Shown here: positions 1-11,680 of the stretch, in pieces | Layout: each line of letters begins with the position of its first letter | Position numbering within the stretch: position 1 is the first letter of the stretch | Assembly (NCBI GenBank): GCA_012861695.1 | Contig: JAAOOA010000321.1 | Location: 124,001 to 188,000 of the forward strand | DNA length: 64,000 nt | Direction of reading: 5' to 3' | Origin: Trematomus loennbergii | Lineage: Eukaryota; Chordata; Actinopteri; Perciformes; Nototheniidae | Made by a program: the position numbers and the translations under genes | Notes under the pieces: model-generated | Database searches by the model: none | What the model was told of the DNA's origin: nothing | Seen by the model: only the letters and a program-made list of their open reading frames with translations

Positions 1-288
1 TTTTGAACGATCCCAAATACAATTCCTTGTTTACATTGCAGCTAGTGCTACGCCAGAAGAAAAAACCCTTTTTCATTTTTAACTGGAAGTGGAAAGGGGC
101 TGGGCTACATAAGGTGAATTGAGCCAACAAAAATACACAATAGGTGGGACTAAGAAAGATGATGTGAAAATATAAAAACAAAGGCATTAATTAGGGCTGC
201 AAAATGTCTCCCATTGTAATGGTGATTAGATTTGTAAATGCTAACACTTAACAGTTTGTTCTGACTGTGTGTTTCCTGTTTCCTGCAG
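1..288 (+). other. Intron upstream of the zinc-finger exon
   Basis: No coding sequence is recognised here. The stretch ends in a pyrimidine-rich tract and CAG acceptor at 286-288, which fits the intron preceding the last exon of the C2H2 gene. The earlier exon or exons of that gene lie beyond the left edge. Confidence 0.6.
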
Positions 289-1319
289 TTGTCCAGCAGC
301 TGGTGGTGGTTAAAGAAGAGCTTCTCCCTGACCAGCAGGAGTGGAGCACCAGTCTGGACCAGGAGGACCCAGAGCCCCCCCCACACATTAAGCAGGAACA
401 GGAGGAACTCAGGATCAGTCAGGAGGGAGAGCAGCTTCAGGAGCTGGAGGAGGCTGATATCACCAAGTCCACTTTCACTCCTGACCCTGTGAAGAGTGAA
501 GATGATGAAGAGAAACCTCAGTCCTCACAGCCTCATCAAAGACAAACTGAACACATGGAAACAGAAGCTGATGGAGATGACTGTCGAGGACCAGAACCAG
601 CCAGGAACTCAGATCCAGAGAGCAGTTTACAACCAAAGACTGAGCACGACACTGGAGACTCTTCTGAACCTGACACTGGAGACTCTTCTGAACCTGACAC
701 TGAAGACAGTTTTGATTGGAAAGACACCAGAGAACCTGCATCAGGCTCAAACTCACTGAAAAATAGACATGAATCTGTCAGTGATCCACGACGTAGTGCT
801 GAAAATAAAACATTCAGCTGCTCAGTCTGTAAGAAAGCTTTTTCACAGAGTGGAATTTTAAAGACACACATGAGAACCCACACAGGAGAGAAACCATTTA
901 GCTGCTCAGTTTGTACCAAATCTTTTGTGCTGAGAGGAAATGTAAAAGAACACATGAGAACCCACACAGGAGAGAAACCATTTAGCTGCTCAGTTTGTAC
1001 CAAATCTTTTGCACAGAGGGGAACTTTAAAGACACACATGAGAGGCCACACAGGAGAGAAACCATTTAGCTGCTCAGTTTGTACCAAATCTTTTGTGCTG
1101 AGTGGAAGTTTAAATGAACACATGATAATCCACACAGGAGAGAAACCATTTAGCTGCTCAGTTTGTACCAAATCTTTTGGGCTGAGTGGAAATTTAAAGA
1201 CACACATGAGAACCCACACAGGAGAGAAACCATTTAGCTGCTCAGTTTGTACCAAATCTTTTGCCCAGAGGGGACATTTAAAGAAACACATGAGAGTCCA
1301 CACAGGAGAGGAAAAATAG
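289..1319 (+). CDS. C2H2 zinc-finger protein, last exon (six fingers), partial gene
   Basis: This is the terminal exon of a fish-type C2H2 zinc-finger gene, presumably a nuclear DNA-binding regulator. A pyrimidine tract and CAG acceptor at 286-288 open the exon in phase 1, so an in-frame ATG at 267 falls inside the intron and is not the real start. The exon begins with the acidic [14 protein letters not shown] leader common in teleost ZNF families, rich in Glu, Gln and Pro. A short DTGDSSEP tandem repeat follows at about 640-710. Six fingers then run from about 810 to 1305, each C-x2-C...H-x3-H and joined by HTGEKPF linkers; fingers 2-6 are near-copies of one another. The stop at 1317-1319 is followed in another frame by a degenerate seventh finger (see findings), so the natural C-terminus may be longer. 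No KRAB, SCAN or BTB domain is visible. The DNA target cannot be inferred. Confidence 0.85.
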
Positions 1320-3029
1320 AGCTGCAAGTTTGTGACAAAATATTTAAATGGCGTAATCGTTTCAAAAGACACAAGTGTGTTGGTCGTCAGCTGCTTCTGT
1401 AACTGTAAGGGAATACATTTGTCTATTTTGTATCCGGATTACCTAATGCCGTTACATGTAATACGTTACTCCCTAAGCCTGATTTCACCCACCTGCAACC
1501 GATTCGCGAATAATCACAAATGTTCATTTCTTTGACCCCTTACTCGACTATTTCTTGTTTAATAATCGTTACATCTCCTCAGGACCAAGTTCCCGTGTCC
1601 TGCCTTTCACCTGCTGATCACCCACTGCTCATTTAAGTGGACTGACCTTTACAAGGGACCAGCTAGTCTTAGTGTCTTAATGCAAACGTTTTGTAAAGTG
1701 ATGCTAGACCAAAAACGTGCTGTTGGGTTGTGTGCTCTGCAGGACGGTGTCTGTACTCAAAGATTGTTTATGAAATGAGAGCTTCACTCTGTTTTTGTTG
1801 TCTAAACAATGCCAACAGAGCGATACGTCTTCTTTCCAGCAGATGGCATAAATGTTACATCATCCAGTTCAACTGTCATCCACATATTAATGATTCAAAA
1901 CAGCAATGTGTAAGATATGGCTAGTGATTGACTAGTTCAACAGAATGTGAAGAGGTTACAGTCTTGAGGCCATGTCCAATATGTTTATGTTTTGTTTGAT
2001 TAAATCTACTGAAATGAGCATTCAATGACTAAATTATTATTAATTACTGTCATTACATCATGGCAGCATTGCAATATCAGAATGCATAAAACCCAACTTT
2101 ATTTCTTCCAAGTTGCGGGTGTTCATTGTTTAGAAGTCCGCTGTGTTTCATCCAAGCTTCCACTTCGTGCTCCGATAATGCTGAAAGTATCTGTTGTATG
2201 CTTTACCTGCTCCAGTAAAAAAGTGTAATTCACTGGACAGAGACAAGAGATAGTGGATGGATCCAGAAAAGAACCAGAAGATAGTCTGTATAGAGCCTTC
2301 AGGTTCTGAAAATTATCAGGGATAGAGCTAGAAAAAAACTCCAAAAACCTGAATAGAGCTAGAAGATAGCCAGTACAAAGACAGGAAGGAGCCAAAAGAG
2401 TTTGTGTCTTTTAATATTCAAGCTCTTCTCTTAAGATATTAGAACTTCCTATCTCAACATGTATCCTTTTATTCCAATTAAAAATAAACTCAAATTTTTA
2501 CTGCCAATTATTGAGATTGTTTCACAGCTTTATCTTAAATATTTAGACTTGTTTCTTTATATATAGATTACATAGGATGAACAGCACGATCCACTCAGGA
2601 CAGTATGAACTGATAAACTGGGTCAAAGTTATTGGCCTTGGGAAATATTTCCCCAACAGTTCCTCTCTTTTGATCAATTTTGATAACCTAAAAACCTAAG
2701 TCTAATAATATTTTGTTCAATACTTAAATCAATGGGAATCTTCAGATTTGAGTGTGGACTTACACAACATCAATAACAATCACATTAAGAACAATATAAT
2801 AAGATTGAAACATTCAATCACAATGATCGAGACAGCCAATCATAATAGAAACATCATCTCTCGTCAGTGTTTGGAGCATCTTTTGTCAAAAGCATAATAA
2901 TGAACACATATACAATCACAGATACAATAGCAAAAACATTTATTAAACTAATATGTTTTAACATTTAATCATTGGTTAATCTTATTTATCAAACTAAAAA
3001 TCAAACCAGCTTGCAGCTTAAAGATTTAC
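1320..3029. other. 3' flank of the zinc-finger gene; no other gene seen
   Basis: The sequence is AT-rich with short unconvincing open frames. It presumably starts as the ZNF 3'UTR; a weak ATTAAA at 1999-2004 is a possible polyadenylation signal. No domain or clear repeat structure was recognised. Confidence 0.5.
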
Positions 3030-3485
3030 TTAAAGTGGACCTATCATGGTATATTTAAATGATATATTGTAGGGCCATACCTATATAAGGTATATTTATA
3101 CGTTTCTGTTTCAAAATACCAAACAGATCATGCATTTTAGCCATGCCTCATTTCGCTCAATTTGCACTTTTTTTTAGCTCTGCTCTGCAAGGGCTGATTC
3201 TGTGAGAACAGCACCATCTACTGGCCTGGCATATGTACTACAGCGTCTCCAGCGCTTTCGAACGGCAATGGCCGTGGCTGTCTCCTCCTGATGTCAGGAC
3301 AGTGTTCAAATCTGGATCAGTTTTTATCAGATCCGTTGCAGCCCCTTTTTTAGAGATTTGGGTATGGAGGAAAATAGAGAGGGTTGTGTTTTCTGACACT
3401 TGGTGAGTTCCCTGGAACACCGGGGACACATATTCATGTATAAAAGACGTACAAAAGTGCATTTTGCATGATAGGTCCCCTTTAA
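3030..3485. mobile_element. TTAA-bounded MITE, unexpanded copy 1
   Basis: The left end starts TTAAAGTGGACCTATCATG and the right end finishes CATGATAGGTCCCCTTTAA, so the termini are inverted repeats beginning with TTAA. There is no transposase. A second copy lies at 27285-27780; this one lacks about 40 bp of the interior found in that copy. The subterminal 60 bp aligns without gaps to the 37-bp minisatellite unit plus terminus of the elements at 21.7 and 37.2 kb. A piggyBac-like origin (TTAA target) is possible but unproven. Confidence 0.8.
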
Positions 3486-4310
3486 GGCAATCACTAGTCA
3501 AAAGCATTAAAATCAGGATCATAAGAGATCCAGCTAAGGTATAAGAAATTCACACTGGTGATCTAATCAATCTGTAATCTGCAAAATTGCAGCGTCTTCA
3601 ATTTAGGATTATATTTACGTTATCTTCATTAAATATTAAATCAAAAGACTATGGCATGATAACATAATTACATTACTTAAACTATCAATCCAATGTCATT
3701 TCAAAATCTGAAGGGAAAAGTTAAACAATTCTCAAAATGTTAAACAATCGGAAAAGGAACAGTTAGGCAAATATTCAAAGACTATTTCAAATGTGTATAA
3801 ATGACTATTATCATTATTATAAGCAAGACAATAAATGGCAAAGATATGTAGAAAATAAACGTATTTAAGATACGTTCATAACAAACGTAACGTGGGAGAA
3901 CATTTCTAGCTAAACGTAATTGAGAATGTAGTTTAATTCTGTGGGAACGTAATTTTTAGGAGACAGGGTTGCCCAGTTCGAAAAGCATTGCTTTTCGGCC
4001 AAACTGTATAGAGAGGCGAAGTCCCTCCCTTTCCGGTGGACCTCATGGGACCATATTTCGGAAAAATTATGTATTGAAGTCAATGGGGAGAGAAAATTGA
4101 ATTGTGCCACGAATTACACATATAATGTTTGTCAATCTTAAAAAATCATTTCCAGTTTGTCGTAAAACTGTTGAAATATAAGACTATGAAAAATACGCAA
4201 CTAGAAAGACTACAAATCCCAGTGTCGCATAAGGGATGTCATAACTGATGTCATAATTGTTTTCCTCCACTAAATATAAGAGATAGCTAAGATAAGAAAA
4301 CTTTAACAAG

Positions 4311-4424
4311 ATGCCTGTGTGCTTTGTACCAGGTTGTAATCATACCAGCAATGGGTCTTGCTCGTTCTTTCGCTTCCCGTCTGATGAAAGCACCAGGAGT
4401 GGTTGGATCAAGTTAGCTAACTAG
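4311..4424 (+). pseudogene. THAP-domain N-terminal fragment (37 codons) inside the MITE cluster
   Basis: An ATG follows directly after AACAAG and opens 37 codons beginning MPVCFVPGC. The Cys4-x4-Cys9 pair, the FxFP motif (FRFPSD) and the conserved Trp before IKL match the first half of a THAP zinc finger, the DNA-binding domain of P-element-type transposases and THAP proteins. The second half (Cys-x2-His) is missing because the frame stops at 4422-4424. It is most likely the first exon of an ancestral transposase kept in a non-autonomous element. A functional product is unlikely. Confidence 0.7.
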
Positions 4425-5697
4425 CTAGTAGCAAGCACGTTAGTTAGCATTACAGCCTTAGCCTTGTCATTTTTATTAGACTTAACACATAGCCCTGGGA
4501 AGTCATTTTACTTAGGGGGTGCTGCCAAAAGGCGGTGCCGGCCGTCAGCGAGCGATACGAGCCGGCCCGCTGACATATAGATACAGACATAATCATAGTT
4601 ATAATTTTACTTTATTTTAAGTCAAATCCTAACTATTTTATGTAGTTTGATCATTTTTATTTAGGTTGTCGCTCAGTTTTTCAAATGTACACCATTCGCC
4701 AACAGAGGTGCTGCAGCACCTCCAGCACCCCTACTTCCCGCGGCTATGCCTTAACATGAAGTAACATTAAGTAACCCAAAATGTTAAACAGTAAGAGTAG
4801 TAGTCATATTTCGTGAACCCTTTGAAGAGTACTGTCACACCGGTGTGATCATTCTATAATACACCGTTTAAGCCCGGGTGCCCCCGGGGAGACATGCAAA
4901 CGCTAACTCTACATTAGCATCGGCAATCTTTTCTACTATCTGCACAAATGGTTAACATTGAACATTAAAAAAAACAGGCAGTTCAGGGAGAATTGAAGGA
5001 AGGAAGGCAGGCAGCTTTGCATGACATTCTTCTGGACGTGTTTCATTGTGGTGATAGAGTGGCGAAGTCCCTCCCCTTCCGGTTGAGCTCCATGGGACCT
5101 TATTTCGGAAAAAATTAGTATTGAAGTCAATGGAGAGAGAAAGATTATCTTTCGATCCCGTTTGAATTGTGCCACGAATTACACATATGATGTTTGTCAA
5201 TTTAAAAGATAATTTTGCAAGTCAAAAAAAAAAAAATGTGTCGTAAAACTGTGAAGTAACACATTTGTTTGTGTGAAACGCTCAATGAACTACATCTCTG
5301 GTCTCACAGAACAACACACGTCACCAAGATGGCCGTCACTACTGTCAACAAAACGATTGACTACCCTCACTATCACCACAATGAACACGTCCTGAAAAAT
5401 GTCATGCAAAGCTGCCTGCCTGCCTTCCTTTGATTCTCTCTGAACTGCCCGGTCGTTTTAATGTTAATATCAACCATTTGTGCAGATAGCATGAAGTAGA
5501 GAAGATCGCTAGCGTTAGCGTTAGCATTTCTCCCTCGGGCTTAAATTGTGTATTATAGAATGATCACACCGGTGACAGTACTATTCAAAGGGTTCACGAA
5601 ATATGACTACTACTTACTGTTTAACATTTTGGGTTACTTAATGTTACTTCATGTTAAGGCTAATAAAAATGACAAGGCTGTAATGCTAACTAACGTG

Positions 5698-5814
5698 CTA
5701 GCTACTAGCTAGCTTGATCCAGACACTCCTAGTCCTTTCATCAGACGGGAAGCAAAAGAATGAGCAAGACCCATTGCTGGTATGATAACAACCTGGTACT
5801 AAGCACACAGGCAT
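5698..5814 (-). pseudogene. Second THAP N-terminal fragment, inverted copy
   Basis: The minus-strand ATG at 5812-5814 opens 38 codons beginning MPVCLVPGC. It keeps the Cys pair, the FP motif (FCFPSD) and the Trp before IKL, and differs from the 4311 copy by several substitutions and a slightly later stop. Its position in the opposite orientation supports a duplicated and inverted element rather than a chance open frame. Confidence 0.7.
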
Positions 5815-6503
5815 CTTGTTAAAGTTATCTTATTTTAGCCAGCGCCATATAGATAGATTATATATGGTGCTGATCTTAGCTATTGTTACATCACTTACGC
5901 GACTCTGGGATTTGTAGTCGTTCTAGTTGCGTATTTTTCATAGTCTTATATTTCAACAGTTTTACGACAAACTGTGACTTTTTTGACATGGAAATTCTTT
6001 TTTAAGATTGACAAACATCTATGTGTAATTCATGGCACAATTCAAACGGGATCGAAAGATACGTTTCTCTCTCCATTGACTTCAATACATTATTTTTCCC
6101 AAATAAGGTCCCATGGGGCGGAAGTAGATGGGCGTGACTTCGCCACTCTATAGTGAGGGTAGTCAATCCCTTGTTTGGCAAGACAGTAGTGACGGCCATC
6201 TTGGTGACGTGTTGTTGTGCGAGACTAGAGATTTAGTTCATTGAGCGGTTTCACACAACAAAAGTCTTACTTCACAGTTTTACGGCAAAAAAATGTTTTT
6301 TTAACTTGCAAAATTATCTTTTAAATTGACAAACATCTATGTGTAATTTGTGGCACAATTCAAACGGGATCGAAAGATAACTTTTCTCTCGCCATTGACT
6401 TCAATACATAATTTCCCCGAAATAAGGTCCCATGAGGTCCACCGGAAAGGGAGGGACTTCGCCTCTCTATGTTTGGCCGAAAAGCAGTGCTTTTCAAACT
6501 GGG

Positions 6504-8039
6504 ACAAGAAAACAGCGGAGAAGTAACACGGCAGAAACCCTCCTTTTTACACAACGGTCCAGACATAGACATCAAACGGCAAAACATATTCAGTTGCCAG
6601 TTACTTTGGTATTAGGGCAGGGATATCTAGATACTTTCCAAGGTTTGACATAATGAATTGTGCTACTTTTAAAGCGAGCAACGATGTTTCAAATCTGTAA
6701 TCAAACAGGTCCGCAAAAACACTATCGAAGCAGTTCCTGCCGTTGCTACGTTCAACAGTAACAACGGACCATTTTTCTTAGCGGATGCATGTCATTTAAA
6801 ATCAATAATAGCCTACTATTTTTAAATCAATAAAAGCATTTTCTAAATCTATAAAAGCATTAATATTGGAAGTCATGTTGTTACTTTGTTGAGAATGTGG
6901 CCTTGTAATAAGCGGGATGATGTGCAGCGAGGCGGTCATTCTGGTAAAAGAACACCCGACAGGCTGAATACATATGCTTATTATATTGTAATAGTATTAC
7001 CTGAAGGAATAGATAGGGAGGTGGAACCAGTGTTCATTCTGTCTGGCTTAGCCTATTATCATACTAAAAGTAATGTCTGCACAACCCCCTTCCAGGTGTC
7101 CCGATGCAACAAGTATCTGAATCCTATTTACATTGTACTTAAGTCACACAATACTACCTGGCTTAGCCTATTATCATAATAAAAGGAATACCTACACCCA
7201 CACATTCAGGTAAACCAGTTCAACAAGTCACACAATGCTGTCTGGCTAATGATAATAGGCTAATTATCATACTAAAAGGGGTACATCAAAGTGTCCAAAA
7301 ACATTTCAGAAAGAACTGTTTCTGCCAGAACCAGAGAACAGTTATATGTATTTTTGTAACTAATTAACTGATGAGATACAAGTAGAGTTTAACATATTGC
7401 TACAGATTTAATTTCACATACTGCTATCAGAAATAATGTATTCATTGATTCAATTCTGATGTTAATTCAACATCTTAACAGAGGACACATTTATAACTTA
7501 GTTATAGTGAATTATCAAAGACATTATATTTATATTTTATTTCCATATGTGAACATTTAAGAAGGTAGCCAGGGCCTGTCATTAAAGGAGGCAATCCAGG
7601 AAGCCTTCACTCTCTCAGACCTGCTGCTGACTCCAGAGCCTCTTTGTGGTCTCTGATAGATTTGGTCATTATTCTGCCATCTTGTTTTTAGTATTGTTAA
7701 ATGTGTGTGTGGAGGGAGGGGGAGATTTGGGTAAGTTTGGGGTTCCCTATACCTCTCTTCACATAGGTAAACACACTAGGTTAGTAGATTGTTGCCACCC
7801 TGTAGTTGTTTTGTTTCCTTGTTAGTAGAACAGATAGTGAGGGCTTTTTGTTTGAGTTTTGTTGTATTCATTTATTTAATTTGGCACAATCTTCTTTGTC
7901 TCCTCACTTAAAGAACATTTGTTGGCATTTCTTTTGGTGTGAATAAATAACTTGTGTTCTCTTTCACCCTGACTGTTATTGGTTGTTGTGTGTTACTGTC
8001 TCCATTTACCCTACACTTTAATAGGGATGTAACAAACAC
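6504..8039. other. Intergenic AT-rich DNA; no gene recognised
   Basis: Short open frames (for example around 6890-7180) show no recognisable domain. A short phrase resembling GCCTATTATCATACTAAAAG recurs near 7050, 7165 and 7255, so there is some local repetition. I see no RNA gene or clear transposon termini. Confidence 0.4.
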
Positions 8040-8409
8040 ATTAATGTATAAAAATGAAAGAATCCAGTAATTCCATATATATGATTCTAAAATTAGACAT
8101 TATGCACAGTAAGTGTAAGTAGTGGTTGATGCCAATACGTCTCAGTTTATGCTGCTTTATACTTCTACTGCACTACATTTAGAAGACAGTATTGTACTGT
8201 TTACTCCACTGCATTCATTTGACAGCTTTTAGTTACTAGTTAGATATAGATTAGTAGATAATTCAAAATATAAATCAATTATTAAACACACTTTGACAGT
8301 TATTTATAGGATAAGATATCTAGCAGCAGGACATCAATTTATTCAAATGATCTCTACATTTACTAACTGTGATAAAACACATCAATAATCATTATAGTAA
8401 CCAGTAACT

Positions 8410-8453
<44 letters not shown>

Positions 8454-8615
8454 GATTCTGAAAAGGGCCATTATGCATAAGGAGTACTTTTACTTTTGGT
8501 ACTTAAGTATATTTTGATACCAATGCTTTTGTACTTTTACTTGTAACAGTATTTTTACCCTGTAGTATTTCTACTTTTACTTTAGTAGAATATCTGAGTA
8601 CTTCTTTCACCACTG
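8040..8615. mobile_element. hAT-like fish repeat with internal (TA)n
   Basis: The right part consists of runs of GTACTTTTACTT-type sequence and ends in TTCACCACTG at 8615, the usual terminus of a very common teleost non-autonomous hAT repeat. The left part (TTATACTTCTACTGCACTAC) belongs to the same repeat type. A pure (TA)n tract of about 42 bp lies at 8411-8452. The left terminus is not clear, so the copy is probably partial. Confidence 0.55.
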
Positions 8616-8972
8616 CTACCATGAGTGTGGAGCTGTGTGCTACAAAAGCCTGAATTTAAAACAAATATTTTACAGCTGAAGACTGTTTTCAAATGTAGAG
8701 CAGGTTGTAAGCGAGGCTCCGTTTGTAATGAGGAAACAGTTCAGAGTGTCAGCGCTGCTCCTCCTGGAATGAGTCAGAGTTTGATAAGCCCTCCCTCTTT
8801 TCCTGCTCTCAGACACAGCCAGCTCCACTCTGTATTTCCTGGCCCTCCCCTTTAGATCCACACTGAGGAGGATGGGTGTAACCAACATGTGGGTAAAGAC
8901 AAGAGCTGATAGGCCACATTCACTGCACACACCACATCTGTTCAGATCACAGCTCACATAGTTTCAGCTTTC

Positions 8973-8985
8973 AGGAAGTGAAACT
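8973..8985 (+). promoter_or_regulatory. ISRE/EICE-like site just upstream of the TRIM start
   Basis: AGGAAGTGAAACT matches the reverse complement of the ISRE consensus at 12 of 13 positions, and its core GGAAGTGAAA fits the PU.1-IRF composite pattern GGAANNGAAA. It sits 26 nt upstream of the ATG at 9012. Many fish TRIM genes are interferon-inducible, so the position is sensible, but only motif similarity supports it. Confidence 0.45.
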
Positions 8986-9011
8986 CAGACACTCGCTGCC
9001 ACTGAGAGGAA

Positions 9012-10651
9012 ATGGCGCAGAAAGGAGTTCAGCTGGACCGGGAAACCTTCTCTTGTTCGATCTGTCTGGATCTACTGAAGGATCCGGTGGCTACTTCCTG
9101 TGGACACAGCTACTGCATGAAGTGTATTAAAGGCTTCTGGGATGGAGAGGATGAGAAGAAGATCCACAGCTGCCCTCAGTGTAGGCAGAGCTTCACACCG
9201 AGGCCTGTCCTGCTGAAAAACACCATGTTAGCAGCTTTAGTGGAGGAGCTGAAGAAGACTGGACTCCAAGCTGCTCCTGCTGATCACTGCTATGCTGGAG
9301 CTGAAGATGTGGCCTGTGATGTCTGCACTGGGAGAAAACTGAGAGCCTGTAAGTCCTGTCTGTGTGTCTTCTTATGTGACAAACACCTCCAGCCTCATGA
9401 TGCTGCCTTAAAAAACACAAGCTGGTGGAGCCCTCCAAGAAGCTCCAGGAGAACATCTGCTCTCGTCACGACGAGGTGATGAAGATGTTCTGCCGCACTG
9501 ATCAGCAGTGTATCTGTTATCTCTGCTCTGTGGACGAACACAAAGGCCACGACACAGTGTCAGCTGCAGCAGAGAGGACTGAGAGGCAGAGAGAGCTGGA
9601 GGGGAGTCGACTAAACATCCAGCAGAGAATCCAGGACAGAGAGAAGGAGGTGAAGCTGCTTCAGCAGGAGGTGGAGGCCGTCAATGGCTCTGCTGATAAA
9701 GCAGTGGAGGACAGTGAGAAGATGTTCACTGAGCTGATCCGTCTCATGGAGAAAAGAAGCTCTGATGTGAAGCAGCAGGTCAGATCCCAGCAGAAGAGTG
9801 AAGTGAGTCGAGTCAAAGAGCTTCAGGAGAAGCTGGAGCAGGAGATGGCTGAGCTGAAGAGGAGAGACGCTGAGCTGAAGCTGCTGTCTCACACAGAGGA
9901 TCACAACCAGTTTCTGCACAGCTACCCCTCACTGTCAGCCCTCAGTGAACCTACACACTCATCCAGCATCAACATCCGTCCTCTGAGCTACTTTGAGGAC
10001 GTGACGGCGGCCCTGTCAGCAGTCAGAGACAAACTACAGGACGTCCTGAGAGAGGAATGGACAAACGTCTCACCGACTGAAGTGGATGTTTTACTGTCAG
10101 CAGCAGAGCCCACCACCAGAGCTGGGTTCTTAAATATTCACAGGAGATCACACTGGATCCAAACACAGCACACACACAGCTGTTATTATCTGAGGGGAGC
10201 AGAAAAGCAACATACATGAAACAACATCAGTCTTATTCTAGTCACCCAGACAGATTCACTGATGTCTCAGGTCCTGAGTAGAGAGAGTCTGACTGGACGT
10301 TGTTACTGGGAGGTGGAGTGGAGAGGGAGGAGTTTGTGTAGCAGTCGCATACAAGAATATCAGCAGAGCAGGGAGGGGAATGAAGTATTTGGATACAATG
10401 ACAAATCTTGGTCCTTAGATTGTCCAAAACAGTTATTCATTTCGTTACAACAGTATCACACTCCCGTCTCAGGTCCTCTCCTCCAGAGTAGGAGTGTACC
10501 TGGATCACAGAGCAGGTATTCTGTCCTTCTACAGCATCTCTGAAACCATGACTCTCCTCCACAGAGTCCAGACCACATTCACTCAGCCGCTACATGCTGG
10601 AGTTTGGCTTGGTTATGGATGACCACAGCTGAGTTTTGTAAACTGAAATAG
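9012..10651 (+). pseudogene. Fish TRIM-type E3 ligase (RING, B-boxes, coiled coil, PRY/SPRY), multiply frameshifted
   Basis: The start [20 protein letters not shown] is typical of teleost TRIMs (finTRIM/TRIM16/TRIM25-like), which act as RING E3 ubiquitin ligases in antiviral signalling. The domains follow in order: C3HC4 RING (about 9050-9195); B-box 1 (about 9310-9410); B-box 2 (about 9440-9560); a Glu/Lys/Gln coiled coil (about 9580-9890); then PRY/SPRY with RAGFL, GRCYWEVEW, GYNDKSWSLDC, VGVYLDHRAGILSFYSIS and HAGVWLGY. The frame changes near 9410-9415, 10132, 10265, 10328, 10375, 10481 and 10615. Each change is explained by one lost or gained base, often in a homopolymer. The in-frame end would be the TAG at 10649-10651. 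I saw no in-frame nonsense codon apart from those caused by the shifts. It could be a recent pseudogene or a functional gene with assembly errors. An AATAAA at 11107-11112 may be its polyadenylation signal. Confidence 0.8.
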
Positions 10652-11680
10652 CCTGAAGTCATTTGAGGAACTCTTCTACTTCTTAAACTCATTGTGTGTC
10701 CATCATTGTTGCTGAGAGCTGATTGTTCATGTCTTCACTGCACAGAGATCAGCTGTCAATCAAACATTATGGGATGTGCTTTAACATCTTCTCATGAGTT
10801 GTTCTGTAGATGTTGGAGTTTCTTTAGGCGGCGCTCCTTCCTGTGTCTGTTTAGCCATGGAGGCTGTCACTGCTCAGGAGGATTTCTGTTAACCTCAACT
10901 CATATTTCTCTGCATGGAAATGTAAACTTTGCTCTAAATATTTGTTGAATATCGATATTGATGTATTTGTTGTTGTTGTTTCTCTTGTAAAGCATGAGAG
11001 AGAGAAAGCACCAGAGCTTCTTTCATTGTAGATATTTTATTCTAAATGTCTTTTATTTTTGACTAAGTCTCAATGTGTTGAATGCATAATGAAAGTTTGA
11101 AGAAGGAATAAAACACATTAAAAGAAAAGCTAACAGGTTGAGTTTGTAATAAATTGTGTTTCTATTTCAAGATGTGAGATGAGTGCCACATTTACATGTC
11201 TGTACAAAATAAAATGTTGGGTTTTTCTTGTTAATAAAAGAGCTAAGAGGACACAAGTGAAAATCTCAGTCTTTTGTTTTTTAATTATAAAAATATCATT
11301 TATTTTTATGAAACAAGGTATTTGAATTTTTAATAATATTGTTTTCTAGGATTAAAATCAAATGAATTCAAATTTTCTCATTTTTAACAGGAGATTTGAG
11401 TTGATGTTGAAATCCTGAAAGAAAGTGTTGCAACTAAAATAAAGAAGTGGGCTGAAGTGTTGAAACTGATGGCAGTTGGTGTAACTTCTGTATAAACTGT
11501 GGAAATAGTTCAAAACGGAAAACGTTTTCTCTGTTGTTCAAAGATGATGACCTGATGGGGTGAAAGTGTGCAATTAAACATATGTACACAGGTTTGGGGA
11601 TTGACAGATTACATGTACCAGGATTATGTATTTAGATACAAAACGCCATTATTTGTATTGTTGGTGTATAGCTCAAGGTT
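10652..11680. other. TRIM 3'UTR and intergenic DNA
   Basis: The sequence continues as a plausible 3'UTR with AATAAA at 11107-11112 and another AATAAA near 11234. Beyond that it is AT-rich with no recognised feature up to the tail of the LINE. Confidence 0.5.

Larger units (their letters stand above)
3972..6503. mobile_element. Nested inverted cluster of THAP-carrying MITEs
   Basis: Four copies of the same terminal sequence are present, marked by GGCGAAGTCCCTCCC and a GAATTGTGCCACGAATTACA stretch. Two are forward (about 3972-4140 and 5050-5220) and two reversed (about 6005-6150 and 6310-6503). The outer pair forms long inverted termini around CCCAGTT and AAAAGCA. Internal segments at about 4300-4450 and 5640-5830 are reverse complements of each other, and each includes a THAP-domain start. 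The arrangement looks like one element inserted within, or inverted against, a relative. No complete transposase is present. Confidence 0.75.

Noticed and set aside
267..288. ATG at 267 as the start of the zinc-finger protein
   Set aside because: It lies within the polypyrimidine and acceptor region of an intron. The family's usual start is in an upstream exon outside the window.
6002..6199. Minus-strand frames around 6.0-6.6 kb and plus-strand frames around 6.4 kb
   Set aside because: They lie in the terminal repeats of the THAP MITE cluster, and the apparent peptides are translations of inverted-repeat DNA.
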